A stretch of 64,000 nucleotides of DNA from Sulfitobacter guttiformis (GCF_003610455.1 NZ_RAQK01000001.1:2523153-2587152), one strand, 5' to 3'; shown: positions 45,301 through 54,942, counted from the stretch's first letter. Notes: generated from the sequence alone by a model not told the origin. Made by a program: numbers and translations.

Positions 45301-46289
45301 CCGGTGGCACCGGTAATGACAGGCTCACGGGCGGTGGTGGTGACGATATCTTTCACTATACCGCCGGAGACGGCGCGGATACGATCACCGATTTCAACAG
45401 CGGCAACAGCGGCGCTCTGAACGATAGCGACACCACCAACAATGATTTCATCGACCTCTCGGCCTTTTACGACGATATCTGGGAGCTGCACGCCGATCAG
45501 GCTGACGATGGCATCCTCAACCAGTCCAATGAAGGTGTCGATGGCGCCGACTACAGTGACAACGATAGCTTCGGCAGCGGCAGCCTTACCTTTTCCGGCG
45601 CCAGTGCCGACAACTCCAGCTTCACCTCCGAAAACACCGGCGTAGTGTGCTTCGCCTCCGGCACCGCCATCCGCACCCCCGTGGGGGAGGTCTTGGTTGA
45701 GACCCTTCGCACGGGCGATCTGGTGATGACGCACGATCACGGACCGTCGAAAGTTCTCTGGATAGGCTGCACCGAAGTTGTCCTTCAGGCAGGCCAGGTT
45801 GATCCCAGCCGTACGCCGGTGCGCATCAAGCCCGATGTCGCGTCAGGAGAGCGGGCCTTGCTGGTCTCACCGCAGCATTGCCTGCTGATGATGGACGCGG
45901 CTGGCCAACCGGTTCTGGCCCGCGCTCGCCATCTGGCCGAAGAAACCCGGCTGGCGGCTTTCGCACGGGGCCGGAGTGCGGTGACCTATTGGCACGTGCT
46001 TTTGGAACGACACAGCGTCCTGATCTCGCAGGGACGTGCCAGCGAGAGCTTCTATCCAGGCCCCAACGGGTTAGTCATGATGGAGGCACCCGAGCGCGCG
46101 CGGCTGCTCGGGGCGCTGCCCGCGCTCCGTACCGCTCCGGTCGAGACGGCCTACGGTCCGCTGGCCTTGAAGGTTCTCGACCGGTCGGAAGTTCGCAGCA
46201 GCGCCCAGACTGGCGCATTTGCCTTCGCCTCCACACATGAAGGTGTCATAGCCCTGCCCACAGAGCATCGACGCCAGTTCGTTGTCTGA
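42339..46289 (+). CDS. RTX calcium-binding repeat protein with C-terminal Hint domain
   Basis: A 1,316-residue acidic exoprotein. A unique N-terminal domain (about residues 1-95, MTTYTVTTANYNSAAFWSSI...) is followed by roughly 900 residues of glycine-aspartate nonapeptides of the GGxGNDxux type. These are interrupted by several 60-residue non-repeat modules such as DVTVSFTGDEAGTITDGIDT. From about residue 1,102 a Hint (hedgehog/intein) domain begins with VVCFASGTAIRTPVGEV and contains LVSPQHCLLMMDAAG and SFYPGPNGL. RTX repeats fold on Ca2+ outside the cell and are exported by type I secretion. The Hint domain may self-process. No type I secretion genes are in the window. Confidence 0.92.
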   Translation: MTTYTVTTANYNSAAFWSSISVSSSGHVLDFTGLPSSFFVSVQPDNNLIWIWNGSAWSSIGEAGSGSNFNLGAPTELHYFTELRVGNSTAELLGSSANETLVSGAGNDTIEGGSGNDSIQSGGGNDSIDAGVGNDTINAGSGNDYVESGQGNDRVETGTGNDIVAVSDDHNNDTITDSGGGSDYDAIVFSTPVGTDGVDIAFISGTTATYDYQTTLTNTFGTFTGFEQIITTNYADTVDTTASTGFQQVFLGGGNDTLTLGSVGSEGYGQAGDDQLTGGSGSDRLDGGIGNDTIFGGIGQDTLVGDDGDDLIDGGAGNDSIIGGAGADTLAGGDGDDYIEGGAGNDFLTTGLGQDTLMGGDGNDTLMNSDGDDSLDGGAGDDSIVATGGMDTLRGGTGADYMDGGDDADTFIIEDSFGNDTIIGGEGLTDGTDVDSDTIDGGTLSGDVTVSFTGDEAGTITDGIDTITFFEIENVFSGNGDDVLDASSDSVGVGLFGGAGSDTITGGTGADYIDGGDDQDTLILRDGFGTDTIIGGEGGVDFDTIDLTALTVPVTVTYTSSEAGTISDGTNTITFSQIEHLVLTDHNDTVDAVTNWAGAVYVDGGGGNDSIDGGVGLGAGDTLIGGAGNDTLRGWDGDDTLIGGDGNDVLMGDQGADSLDGGAGDDQLSSYGGAATLSGGDGSDLFSIFDSAVAFGGTPGIDGVVIDGGDGGTDQDLVSLASFATGATVTFTGDEDGTIAAGGQTAGFSNIEAFYGSNSADFFDASATYSGLVGDAPGVTIYSLSGNDTVLGGRGGDTIDGGAGLDSIRGGAGNDSIDGGDDNDKLYGEAGSDTLQGGAGNDTLDGGADNDYIVGGDGNDYIASSNTNSGDDIIDGGLGDDIIYTGSGNDWVDGGDGRDTIYLAGGENTVFGGAGNDRITTSGVGGASSIDGGTGDDTISTYNGANNADTVEGGDGNDLISTFDGDDLVSGGDGNDTVEAGAGDDTITGGTGNDRLTGGGGDDIFHYTAGDGADTITDFNSGNSGALNDSDTTNNDFIDLSAFYDDIWELHADQADDGILNQSNEGVDGADYSDNDSFGSGSLTFSGASADNSSFTSENTGVVCFASGTAIRTPVGEVLVETLRTGDLVMTHDHGPSKVLWIGCTEVVLQAGQVDPSRTPVRIKPDVASGERALLVSPQHCLLMMDAAGQPVLARARHLAEETRLAAFARGRSAVTYWHVLLERHSVLISQGRASESFYPGPNGLVMMEAPERARLLGALPALRTAPVETAYGPLALKVLDRSEVRSSAQTGAFAFASTHEGVIALPTEHRRQFVV

Positions 46290-46897
46290 CCACAATTATT
46301 TGGAGATCACTACTTCGGATGAACGCCTGAATGCTTCAACACGGATTGCTTTCTATGGGCCACAGCGCATTGCAACCAACTCGGCTTGGGACGGCATCGA
46401 AACAATCAAGACGCGCGGGTGATATATTGGACCAATTCTGACGACCAGCGTTTTGCATGCTTGCATACCTGAATGACAATCAGGGGCCTATCGACACACG
46501 GGGTTCTGATGGCAAGTAAGAAAAAACTCCTACTAAGAGGAAGCTTAGTCGTCGAAGCTGCCGTTTGGTGCGTCAGGCACCAAGGCCGGCTAAGGGCAGT
46601 TCGTATCGATCGGCAACAGGTGCCGGTTATTCGCTGCACCTTGAACCAAGGTCTGCTGTGCGGGACAGGCGCCTTTTGCCCCTGCGGCTATTTCTGATGC
46701 AGCATCGCCTGCGCGCACGGCGCAAGCCGTTGCTTCGCGGCTGCACATGTCGCCAGAGTGGTCTTTCAAATTAATTGATTGGGGGCAACCCGAACTGATC
46801 CTTCCCCGCGAACTCCTGGAACAAGAAAGGAGCGGGGCAGAGTGATCTTTCCCTCCACAGGCGGCAATTTCGGTTCCCGAGTATAGCTGGAAAAATC
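46290..46897. other. Intergenic between convergent genes
   Basis: About 600 bases with no supported gene. Frames on either strand lack ribosome sites and family resemblance. Confidence 0.45.
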
Positions 46898-48043
46898 TCA
46901 CAGAGGAGATGCAAAGCGCTGACAGTCGGCCGACACAAAGAAGGCTCTAACGCGCAAGTGTATCAGCGCTGAAAAGTGTCCGGCTACGTCGTGCCAGTTT
47001 ATCTGATCACTCGTTAAGCTAACGCGAAAACAGGCTTTCGCAGCGTCAAGCCAGATTATGTACTGACGGTAAAGCATGTCCTCCTCCCCCCACCATTTTC
47101 CGGTATCCCTAAATTTATCATCTCTGCCAGCGGAACCAGACATTGAACCATCGGCGTCAAAAGAGATCGTGTAGGGATTGCCAAACTCGTTCACGCCATT
47201 GACTGCGCCAGTGGACATAAGTTTACTGATCTCGGTAGCGCTCAGAAACACCGTGTTCCCAGCCGCCTGCAAGGTTGGTTTGGCCTCAGTTGCACCAGTT
47301 ATGTGGCCGTTGGAAAATGCCACCATCAGGGCTTGGCTGTCAGTGGTCGCAGCAGTGGTATAGCCGACCAGATGCCCCTGATAGCACTGCATTTCGATAC
47401 TCAGATCAAATGAATGTGCCGTATCGGGATAGATGACGACCTTATAGTCAGCTCCGTTGGCCGTTGCCTTAGCGCAGGCCGTCGGTGGCACCCAGTCATC
47501 GTCCACACCGCCAAAGATCATCAAAGGGGATGTAAGCTCTACTGTTGTGCCCACGCGATTGAAGGCACCACACCATGGGTGACATGAGGCCTGTACACGA
47601 AATGCAGGGGCATGAAGCTGTGATAGCTTGAGGGCCACGCTCCCGCTATTTGACTGGTCAATCTGGAGAACATTATCGCTGTCAACAAATGGCAGATTGG
47701 CGAGATAGGTCTTGGCTTGCAGTGCATATTCGACGCGGTAGCTACGCGCTTCGGACAGGTTCGCAAACGTCTGGCGCACTTGCCCGCCGCCGATGCCGCG
47801 GGGCCCGAAACTATTGAGGGCAAGCGCCACAAATCCATTGTCGACCAGCTGCTGCGCATGAGTGGTCAAGGCCGTCACGACATCCGGCTGCAAGCCTGAG
47901 CAGCCATGCATCAAAACAACGGCCGGAAAAGGGCCGTCGCCTTTGGGCCTAAACAGATCGCCCTCAAGTGTCACAGGTTGATTTGCATAATCGCGAGCAG
48001 CGGGAAACGTTACCGCCAAGTCGGCAGCGGCATGTTGTGGCAT
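46898..48043 (-). CDS. Dienelactone-hydrolase-like alpha/beta hydrolase, 5' end cut by IS
   Basis: The 381-residue frame begins at ATG 48043, but ten residues upstream of this ATG still read as signal-peptide core ([20 protein letters not shown]). The frame then meets a stop inside the IS end at 48,075. The original start and N-region of the signal are therefore gone. The enzyme part has [20 protein letters not shown], a weak nucleophile motif [20 protein letters not shown], and D/H elements [11 protein letters not shown] and [10 protein letters not shown] as in dienelactone hydrolases. A C-terminal extension of about 130 residues has beta-rich character. The protein probably stays cytoplasmic or is not made. 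Confidence 0.7.
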   Translation of the reverse strand: MPQHAAADLAVTFPAARDYANQPVTLEGDLFRPKGDGPFPAVVLMHGCSGLQPDVVTALTTHAQQLVDNGFVALALNSFGPRGIGGGQVRQTFANLSEARSYRVEYALQAKTYLANLPFVDSDNVLQIDQSNSGSVALKLSQLHAPAFRVQASCHPWCGAFNRVGTTVELTSPLMIFGGVDDDWVPPTACAKATANGADYKVVIYPDTAHSFDLSIEMQCYQGHLVGYTTAATTDSQALMVAFSNGHITGATEAKPTLQAAGNTVFLSATEISKLMSTGAVNGVNEFGNPYTISFDADGSMSGSAGRDDKFRDTGKWWGEEDMLYRQYIIWLDAAKACFRVSLTSDQINWHDVAGHFSALIHLRVRAFFVSADCQRFASPL

Positions 48044-48129
48044 AGCAAGAGCAAAAAGTGCTGCGACTGTTGAATGTCACCGAGAACTGACCCGGTGTTG
48101 TCACCGAGATTTGACTCGCACAGTCGTTA

Positions 48130-48790
48130 TGCTTGGTTCGCCATGATGTGGTCAATGCCGGTGTTTCCTTTCGTTTCTGTTTTGCAATCTCGGAGCTGGC
48201 TTTGAAGCAATAGCTGTCGTTGCCAGTCTCTAGGATGTGGCAGCGGTGGGTGAGCCGGTCTAGGAGCGCGGTAGTCATCTTTGCATCGCCAAAGACCGTT
48301 GCCCATTCGTTGAAGCTGAGGTTTGTGTTGATGACCACGCTGGTGCACTCGTAGAGTTTGCTGCGGAGGTGGAACAGCTGCGTGCCGCCTGATGTGCTGA
48401 ACGGCAGGCAGCCCAATTCATCGAGGGTCACGAGTTCCGTCTTGACCAACGTTTCAGCGACTTTCCGGATTTGCTTAAGGCTTTTTCTTGCTCCAGCGCG
48501 TTGACCAGTTCGACTATCGAGAAGAAGCGAACGCATTTGCGATGATGTTCGATGGATTGGATACCAAGGGCTGTCGCAACATGCGACTTTCCAGTACCTG
48601 ATCCACCGATCAGGACGACACTCTCAGCGGCGTCAATGAACTCACACCGGTGCAATTGGCGCACAAGGCTTCGTTGATCTCGCTGGCGGAGAAGTTGAAG
48701 CCGGACAGGTCCTTGTAAGCCGGGAAGCGTGCAGCCTTCATGTGGTAAGATATCGAACGCACCTCCGTGCCGCAGCCCGCCATAGCGGCT
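48130..48790 (-). pseudogene. istB: istB (ATPase helper of IS21), truncated and frameshifted
   Basis: Pieces in different frames give EVRSISYHMKAARFPAYKDL and [34 protein letters not shown] then [14 protein letters not shown] (Walker A); and [40 protein letters not shown] and [17 protein letters not shown]. About 60 N-terminal codons are missing, because the istA tail (ANVSRYGGLRHGG) joins istB sequence directly. The gene cannot make an active IstB. Confidence 0.8.
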
Positions 48791-50122
48791 GACATTGGCC
48801 TCTGGCTCTTTACTCAAGGCCAGAGCTGAAGGCGGGCTCACATCAGGTTGGTTGGCGTGCCATCCACCAGCCAGTGAAGCATGTTCCGTACATGGGTTAT
48901 GGTTGGCACTCCTGATTTCCAGTCCCATCTCTACGGCGCAGAGCACGGCCTGTTCATCATGGTGCATGATCAACTACAGGATATCGACCATCTCCCGATT
49001 TCCTCCAGGCTTGCGCTGAAGCACCGCTAGATAGTGCCTCCAGTCATAGATGACGCGGCTGGTTTGTGGTCCGACCTCTCAATGATGCGCTCATGCGTGC
49101 AGATCACGGTCCCCTCGGCCACGATGATCAACTGTTCGGGGTAGATGTGCAGGCTGACACGGCGGTTCGCGAAGCTGGCAGGAACAGAGTAGCGGTTGCG
49201 ATCAAAGGTGATCAGGCATGTCGGTGACAATCGTTTGCTCAGCTCAACAAAGCCGTCAAGGAATGTGGGCAGTGCTCTTCCAGCCAGTTGTTCAGTGCCT
49301 TGAGGTCTGGGAAGACAGGGGCGACCTGCCACAATCGATGGCGCGCATCGCGGACTTTCTTCTCAACCTTGCCTTTTTCCCAACCGGCAGCAGGATTGCA
49401 GAACTCTGCTTCAAAGATATAGTGGCTGGTCATCGCCAAGAAGCGTGCGTTCACATCGCGCTGCTTGCCGCGCCCGACACGATCAACAGCCGTCTTCATA
49501 TTGCCGTATATGCCACGGCCCGGAATGCCGCCGAACACGCGGAAGGCATGCCAATGGGCATCGAACAGCATCTCGTGGGTCTGCAACAAATAGGCTCGCA
49601 CCAAAAACGCACGGCAATGTGACAGCTTGATATGGGCAACCAGCAACTCGACGTGTTCACCGCCGATAGTGGCCCAATCTTCGCTCCAGTCGAACTGGAA
49701 CGCCTCGCCAGGCTGGAACACCAAGGGCAAAAATCTCCCTCGACCAGTTGTTTGCATTGCATGCTGTCGGTCTGTCTTCCATGCCCGAACAAAGGCAGCC
49801 ACGCGTTCGTACGATCCATCAAAACCAAGCTGCACCAGATCTGCATGCAGCTGCTTGGCCGTGCGCCGCTCCTTGCGCGCCTTTCGCTGCTCGGTCAGCA
49901 GCCAGCCCGACAATTTCTCCGCAAACGGCTCCAGTTGCTTGGTCGCGCCGGCGTTCGGAAATTGGACTCAATGATGTCAGCCCGTAGGCACTTCCTGATG
50001 GTGTTGCGAGACAGCCCAGTCCGCCGTGAAATTTCTCGAATGGGGTATCTTGCCCCTCAATGCTCATCGTCGAATTACGCTCAAAAATCCCATGTCTATC
50101 ATTCCAAAAAAACCCCCGACTA
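48790..50122 (-). pseudogene. istA: istA (transposase of IS21), frameshifted
   Basis: The start region ATGAGCATTGAGGGGCAAG leads into REISRRTGLSRNTIRKCLRA (HTH) only after frame changes. A long intact middle (49239-49913) follows: LLTEQRKARKERRTAKQLHA, GEAFQFDWSEDWATIGGEHV with catalytic Asp, GNMKTAVDRVGRGKQRDVNA, and NPAAGWEKGKVEKKVRDARH with catalytic Glu region. A further shift leads to VELSKRLSPTCLITFDRNRY, then SVPASFANRRVSLHIYPEQL and the tail YDWRHYLAVLQRKPGGNREM. Several frameshifts show it is inactive. Confidence 0.8.
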
Positions 50123-50167
50123 ATCCCGTCAGGGGCAAAGTTGCACATGGGTCAGTTCTCAGTGACA

Positions 50168-50214
50168 TACAACACAATGCGCCCGAAACTGTTGATTGCA
50201 ATTTTGAGTGTCAT
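50168..50214 (-). pseudogene. Possible GAPDH 5' fragment cut by the IS
   Basis: From ATG 50214 the minus strand reads MTLKIAINSFGRIVL and is then cut by the IS end. This resembles the start of glyceraldehyde-3-phosphate dehydrogenase (usually V-x-IAINGFGRIGR). It is only 15 codons, so the assignment is tentative. Confidence 0.3.
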
Positions 50215-50310
50215 CTATAAACCCTCATCTTTTGGTAGCGAAAACATTTTGCTTTATCGTTTGCCGTTTGGTTTGGGACGTCGTTCCGAAAAACCTCTCT
50301 TCCGAGTCGT

Positions 50311-51243
50311 TTACGGCAGCAGTTCTGCTTCCCACGGAGGATTTGCTCCCGCGCGTGAGACTGTGACCGCCGCGACCATGGCACCGTAGCGGAGCACGGT
50401 TTCAAATGTAGCGGCGTCGAGTGTGGTAAGATCCGGCTTTTTCAAAAGGCCCAGCATGGATAGCTTTGCCAGAACCCCTGCATTGAATGTGTCGCCTGCG
50501 CCGACCGTATCGACGATCACGGCTTTTGTCGCAGGGACCGAGACCCGGATGCCATTTGCCAAATACCCATTGGCCCCTTTCGACCCTCGTGTCACGATCA
50601 CCATGGACGCACCCTTGTCCAGAAGGGCATGGGCTTTTGCATCCAAGTCCGAGGGAGCGGGGGCAATCCAGTCCAGATCTTCGTCCGAGACCTTGATGAT
50701 ATCAGCCCGCCGGATCACCCTGTCCAGACGGTCGCGGTAGCGCGCCTTATCGATGATAAAGCTTTCGCGGATGTTGGGGTCGACCATGATGACGCGGCTA
50801 TCGGCCTCCTGTACCAGAAGCGCCGTGTAGGCCTCGGCACAAGGTTCGCAGACAAGGCTGATACCGCCAAAAAAGAGCGTTGATACTTCATTGTGCAGGC
50901 TGGGCATATCCTCCAGACCAATCATGCGCCCCGCCGAGTTCTCATCAAAAAAGCTATAGGTGGCATGCCCCTCAACCAGCTTTACGAATGCGAGAGTGGA
51001 GGGGCGATCTGCGGTAATAATGTGGGAGGTATCTACATGGCTGTCTTGTAATGCGGTCAAAAGTTGCTGGCCGAACATATCCTGCGATAGGCCTGTCAAC
51101 ATGCCTGCCTTCACGCCCAGACGACCCAACGCGATTGCGGTATTGAATATCGCGCCGCCTGTATGCGGGACAAAACCGTTCTGCCCTGTTGCCGTTGGCG
51201 TCGGAATCATGTCGATCAGGGCCTCGCCGCAGCATAGGATCAT
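50311..51243 (-). CDS. PfkB-family sugar kinase (fructokinase-like)
   Basis: A 310-residue ribokinase-family enzyme: start MILCCGEALIDMIPTPTATG, PfkB signature 1 region HTGGAIFNTAIALGRLGVKA, and the C-terminal anion-hole motif DTVGAGDTFNAGVLA with catalytic Asp. It phosphorylates a ketose, most likely fructose from mannitol or sorbitol oxidation, using ATP. Its start overlaps the xylulokinase stop by four bases. It is the last gene of the polyol operon. Confidence 0.9.
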   Translation of the reverse strand: MILCCGEALIDMIPTPTATGQNGFVPHTGGAIFNTAIALGRLGVKAGMLTGLSQDMFGQQLLTALQDSHVDTSHIITADRPSTLAFVKLVEGHATYSFFDENSAGRMIGLEDMPSLHNEVSTLFFGGISLVCEPCAEAYTALLVQEADSRVIMVDPNIRESFIIDKARYRDRLDRVIRRADIIKVSDEDLDWIAPAPSDLDAKAHALLDKGASMVIVTRGSKGANGYLANGIRVSVPATKAVIVDTVGAGDTFNAGVLAKLSMLGLLKKPDLTTLDAATFETVLRYGAMVAAVTVSRAGANPPWEAELLP

Positions 51244-52706
51244 ATCTCGCCCCCCGCTGTGTGGGACTTCAGGAGGTGATAGCCTGCGCGAAACGCGAGG
51301 TAGGCCGCGTCATAGGCATCGGTCAACGCGGCAATCGGCTCGATAATCTCCGCCGTTGGCACCCTGCCCATGATCTCCGACACAGGCGCGCCCAGCGTGG
51401 CGGTCATGCCAAGCCGCGCAGCACCCATGGCAGCCCCGAATTCGCGCCCCTCCGGAAGGTGGAGCGGTGTTTTTATCACTGTGGCCAGCAGCGACAGCCA
51501 ATAGCGCGAGGTACTGCCACCGCCGATAGCAAACAGATGTGCGGGCTTGCTACCGCCGGAGATGAGCGCCTCGAACCCGTCGCGCAAGCCGAAACAGACA
51601 CCTTCCAGAACGGCGCGTGTAAGGGCATCGCGGTCGGTATCTTTGCCGAGGCCCACAAACCCTGCACGGATTTCCGCATCATTATGCGGGGTCCGCTCGC
51701 CCGAGAGGTAGGGGAAAAATTGCACGCGGCCGGGTGGTTGGAGATCATCTCCAAGAGCGAATGTCAGCGCCTCCGCGCGGGCGCCGGTAATGGACGACAG
51801 CCATGTAAGACAGTCGGCAGCCGACAGCATGACGCTCATTTGATACCAACGCTCCGGCACCGCGTGACAAAAACTATGCACGGCCGTCTGCGGGTCAGGG
51901 TGGTAGCGGTCGCGCGCCAGAAGCAGGACACCGGACGTGCCAAGGGAGACGAAACCCTCTCCCTCCTCCAGCAAGCCCAGACCGCAGGCCGCAGCGGCAT
52001 TATCGCCCGCACCCCCAGCGATGATTACCTCGCCGCTCAGGCCCCAGTCGCGGGCAAGCGAGGCGCGCAAGCTCCCTGCTTTCTCGCTCCCCTCAACCAG
52101 ACGCGGCATCTGACCCGCGCGCATATTGCTGTGCGCCAGCAGCGTATCGGACCATTCGCGGCCGCCCACATCGAGCCATGAGGTACCCGCGCTATCGGAC
52201 ATGTCGGCCACATGATCGCCAGTAAGATAGTGGTTCAGATACCCCGCAGGCAGCACAACCTTGGCAGTGCGCCGGAAGATGTCAGGCTCATGGCTGCGCA
52301 GCCAGTCCAGTTTGGGCGCGGTGAAGCCCGCAAAAACGATGTTGCCGGTGAGGGCGCGAAAGTCGGGCAGCGCATCAAGGGTACGCGCCTCGCGATGGCT
52401 GCGCGTGTCGTTCCACAACATGCAGGGGCGCAAAACTGCATCATCCTCGTCCAGCAAAACAGCGCCATGCATCTGGCCTGCAACGCCAATGCCTTTCAGA
52501 CCCTCAAACGCGGGATACTTTGCCCGCAGCGTGGCGATGGCGGCTTCCAGCGCTGCGATCCAGTCTGCGGGGTCTTGTTCGGACCAGCCTGGATGGGGAT
52601 TGAACGTCGTGAATGCCTGCTCCGCCGAGCCGATTGGCGCGCCGTTCCCATCCACCAGCAAAGCGCGCAACCCCGAGGTCCCGATATCAATCCCGAGAAA
52701 GCTCAT
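51240..52706 (-). CDS. xylB: Xylulokinase
   Basis: A 488-residue FGGY-family kinase: DIGTSGLRALLVDG at the N-terminus, GVAGQMHGAVLLDEDDAVLR, MLWNDTRSH, DSAGTSWLDV and the C-terminal ATP region FAIGGGSTSRYWLSLLATVI. MHGA and the WNDTR motif match D-xylulokinase. It phosphorylates D-xylulose, so the operon probably also handles D-arabitol or xylitol through the mannitol dehydrogenase homologue. Overlaps by four bases with both neighbours. Confidence 0.9.
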   Translation of the reverse strand: MSFLGIDIGTSGLRALLVDGNGAPIGSAEQAFTTFNPHPGWSEQDPADWIAALEAAIATLRAKYPAFEGLKGIGVAGQMHGAVLLDEDDAVLRPCMLWNDTRSHREARTLDALPDFRALTGNIVFAGFTAPKLDWLRSHEPDIFRRTAKVVLPAGYLNHYLTGDHVADMSDSAGTSWLDVGGREWSDTLLAHSNMRAGQMPRLVEGSEKAGSLRASLARDWGLSGEVIIAGGAGDNAAAACGLGLLEEGEGFVSLGTSGVLLLARDRYHPDPQTAVHSFCHAVPERWYQMSVMLSAADCLTWLSSITGARAEALTFALGDDLQPPGRVQFFPYLSGERTPHNDAEIRAGFVGLGKDTDRDALTRAVLEGVCFGLRDGFEALISGGSKPAHLFAIGGGSTSRYWLSLLATVIKTPLHLPEGREFGAAMGAARLGMTATLGAPVSEIMGRVPTAEIIEPIAALTDAYDAAYLAFRAGYHLLKSHTAGGEI

Positions 52707-54169
52707 GAGTCACTATAGGCGGCGAGGGCGGATGTGACTCCGCTGGTGTAAATCAATGAAAGCCAGCGCGAGAAGGCATCGGCAAAACGGCTGTCATCGG
52801 CCAAATCGCCGTAGAACTGCCGCATCTCCAGCCATGTTGCAGGCGTGCTCCGCGCAGCTTTTGCCACCCTGTGCAGCGTGGCCCAATTGGGATCATTGGG
52901 CGCGATGGGGCTTCCGTCCTCGCGGGTGCCTTCACAATACCGCGCCCAAAGGGCGGACACCAAGGCAAGGCCGCTCACGGGGGTCCCTGCGTCCAGTGCT
53001 TTGCGGATGGAGGGTACGATAAACCCCGGTTGTCTGCTTGAGCCGTCGAAGGCGACGCGCCGTGTGGTGTCCGCAATTTCGAGGTTGGAAAAACGTCGCT
53101 CTACCAGCTCGAGGTATTCGTGCGGGGTGTAGCCTGGAACGCGTGGCATATGCGGGGTGACTTCCTCTCCCACAACTTTGTGCAACAGGGCGCGGATCTG
53201 GGGGTGGGCCATCGTCTCGGCGATCGTGGCCAAGCTCAACAACTCGCCGGCGGCGGCAATCACCTGATGCCCGCCGTTCAGGACGCGAATTTTCTGCGTC
53301 TCGAAGCCATGCACATTGTCTGAGAAGGTGACACCAACGCGGGCCCAGTCGGGGCGCCCTGCACAGAAATCATCCTCCAGCACCCATTGGCGGAAATTCT
53401 CGTGGGTGACAGGCACGGCATCGTCAATACCAAAGCTTTTTGCCAATGCAATTTCCGCAGCACCGGTCGCGGGCACGATGCAATCCACCATCGAGTTGGG
53501 AAAGCTGCACGTGCGCCCGATCCACTCCGCCAGTGCCATATCCGACATGCGTGCAAGCGCGACGACCGCCTGACGCAGCACTGCGCCGTTGCCTTGCAGA
53601 TTGTCGCAGCTCAGACAGGTGAAGGGCCCTGTGCCTCCATCGCGGCGCTGTCTGAGGGCGGCAATCATAGCGCCGAATGCCGTAACAGGGCGGTCAGGGT
53701 GCGCGGCGTCATGCACGATGTCGGGGTGGGCTGCGTTAAAGCCGCCTGTGGCCGCGTCAATATAATACCCGCCCTCCGTCACAGTGAGCGAGACGATGCG
53801 GATCCTTGGATCCGTCATTTGCGCGATCAAGGCGGCGTTGCCCTCCTGCACCGGCAGGAAATCAATCATCGAGGCGCAGACTTCAGCGGATTTACCATTC
53901 GGCGCCAGCTCGATCAGGGTCGTTAGGCAATCCTGCGCCAAAAGCTTGTCGCGCTGTGCCGCATCGCCCGCGCGCACGCCGGCACCGATGATCGCCCAGT
54001 CATGATCAATGCCCGCTTCGAACAGGCGGTGTCGATACCACGCCTGATGGGCACGGTGGAAATTACCCAGACCGATATGGACAATCCCTGCGGATAAATC
54101 AGCGCGGTTGTAGGCGGGTTTGCGGATTCCGCAGGGGAGTTGGGCAAGGTTTGCCAGGCTCGGTTTCAT
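52703..54169 (-). CDS. mtlK: Mannitol 2-dehydrogenase family polyol dehydrogenase
   Basis: I start at ATG 54169 ([20 protein letters not shown]) because it overlaps the preceding stop as TGATG; the frame opens 12 bases earlier. The 488-residue product has the NAD-binding start IVHIGLGNFHRAHQAWYRHR, then FPNSMVDCIVPAT, and the catalytic pattern KIRVLNGGHQVIAAAGE (Lys, Asn, His), typical of long-chain mannitol dehydrogenases. It oxidises D-mannitol to fructose or D-arabitol to xylulose with NAD+. The downstream xylulokinase and sugar kinase fit both. Confidence 0.92.
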   Translation of the reverse strand: MKPSLANLAQLPCGIRKPAYNRADLSAGIVHIGLGNFHRAHQAWYRHRLFEAGIDHDWAIIGAGVRAGDAAQRDKLLAQDCLTTLIELAPNGKSAEVCASMIDFLPVQEGNAALIAQMTDPRIRIVSLTVTEGGYYIDAATGGFNAAHPDIVHDAAHPDRPVTAFGAMIAALRQRRDGGTGPFTCLSCDNLQGNGAVLRQAVVALARMSDMALAEWIGRTCSFPNSMVDCIVPATGAAEIALAKSFGIDDAVPVTHENFRQWVLEDDFCAGRPDWARVGVTFSDNVHGFETQKIRVLNGGHQVIAAAGELLSLATIAETMAHPQIRALLHKVVGEEVTPHMPRVPGYTPHEYLELVERRFSNLEIADTTRRVAFDGSSRQPGFIVPSIRKALDAGTPVSGLALVSALWARYCEGTREDGSPIAPNDPNWATLHRVAKAARSTPATWLEMRQFYGDLADDSRFADAFSRWLSLIYTSGVTSALAAYSDS

Positions 54170-54942
54170 CAGCTCATCCATTGGCCGCCGTCGACGTTAT
54201 ACGTCTGCGACACGATATAATCGGAATCGGGCGAGGCGAGGAAAACCGCCATGCCAGTGAGATCGTCAGGCACCGCAAAGCGGCCTGCGGGTACGGCGGC
54301 GGCCACTTCGGCCTTCTTCTGGCCGGGTTTTTTGCCCTCCAGCTTGGCGAACATGGCATCGACATGCTCCCAATGGGCACCATCCACCACGCCGGGGGCG
54401 ATGGCATTGACGTTGATGCCATGGGCAATCAGGTTCAGCCCCGCAGATTGGGTCATCGAGATGACCGCCGCTTTGGTAGAGCAATAGACCAGCACAAGGC
54501 TTTCGCCGCGCCGCCCTGCTTGCGACGCCATATTGATGATCTTGCCGCCATGGCCTTGGGTGATCATCTGCTGCGCCGCCGCCTGCATCGTGAAAAGTGT
54601 GCCAGCCACATTCACGGCATAGAGCCTGTCAAAACTCTCGCGTGTGATGTCGACGGTCTCGGAGGCGTCAAACAGGGCTGCATTGTTGATCAGGATATCA
54701 AGCTTGCCTGCACGCGCGACCACGCTGGCAATGGCGCCGTCAATGCTGTGCTGATCGCTCACGTCGAGGTGGACGGCATAGGCGCCATCCCCCAATGCAC
54801 GGGCTGTTTGCGTCGCGGCATCCATATCTACGTCGGCAATCGCCACTGTCGCACCCTCGGTCAGATACCGATCGGCAAAGCCGCGACCGATGCCGCGGGC
54901 AGCTCCTGTAATCAGGGCAGATTTTCCAGCAAGCCGTGTCAT
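54169..54942 (-). CDS. smoS: Sorbitol dehydrogenase (short-chain, SmoS type)
   Basis: A 257-residue SDR: cofactor motif [29 protein letters not shown] for NAD preference, NNAALFD, and catalytic Ser/Tyr/Lys in [20 protein letters not shown] followed by K. The C-terminus [16 protein letters not shown] is typical. It is close in layout to SmoS of Rhodobacter, which oxidises D-glucitol to fructose and galactitol to tagatose. It overlaps the ATPase gene by four bases and the mannitol dehydrogenase by one. Confidence 0.92.
   Translation of the reverse strand: MTRLAGKSALITGAARGIGRGFADRYLTEGATVAIADVDMDAATQTARALGDGAYAVHLDVSDQHSIDGAIASVVARAGKLDILINNAALFDASETVDITRESFDRLYAVNVAGTLFTMQAAAQQMITQGHGGKIINMASQAGRRGESLVLVYCSTKAAVISMTQSAGLNLIAHGINVNAIAPGVVDGAHWEHVDAMFAKLEGKKPGQKKAEVAAAVPAGRFAVPDDLTGMAVFLASPDSDYIVSQTYNVDGGQWMS

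Larger units (their letters stand above)
48075..50167. mobile_element. IS21-family insertion sequence, degenerate copy
   Basis: Terminal inverted repeats are visible: TGTCACCGAGAACTGACCC at 48,075 reading right, and TGTCACTGAGAACTGACCC at 50,167 reading left (18 of 19 identical). A further internal TGTCACCGAGATTTGACTC copy begins 24 bases in, as is common in multi-copy IS21 ends. Length is about 2.1 kb. Inside lie broken istA and istB on the minus strand. I see no target-site duplication: the flanks GTTGAA and TACAAC differ. The left flank is a hydrolase without its start and the right flank may be a different gene's start. Confidence 0.85.

Noticed and set aside
42650..45350. Regular DNA repeats resembling an array
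   Set aside because: The periodicity is 27 bases of degenerate coding repeats (RTX nonapeptides), not conserved repeats with unique spacers, so it is not CRISPR.
44409..45740. 443-codon minus-strand frame opposite the RTX gene
   Set aside because: The glycine/aspartate repeats produce long open antisense frames; the translation is a low-complexity mirror of the repeats.
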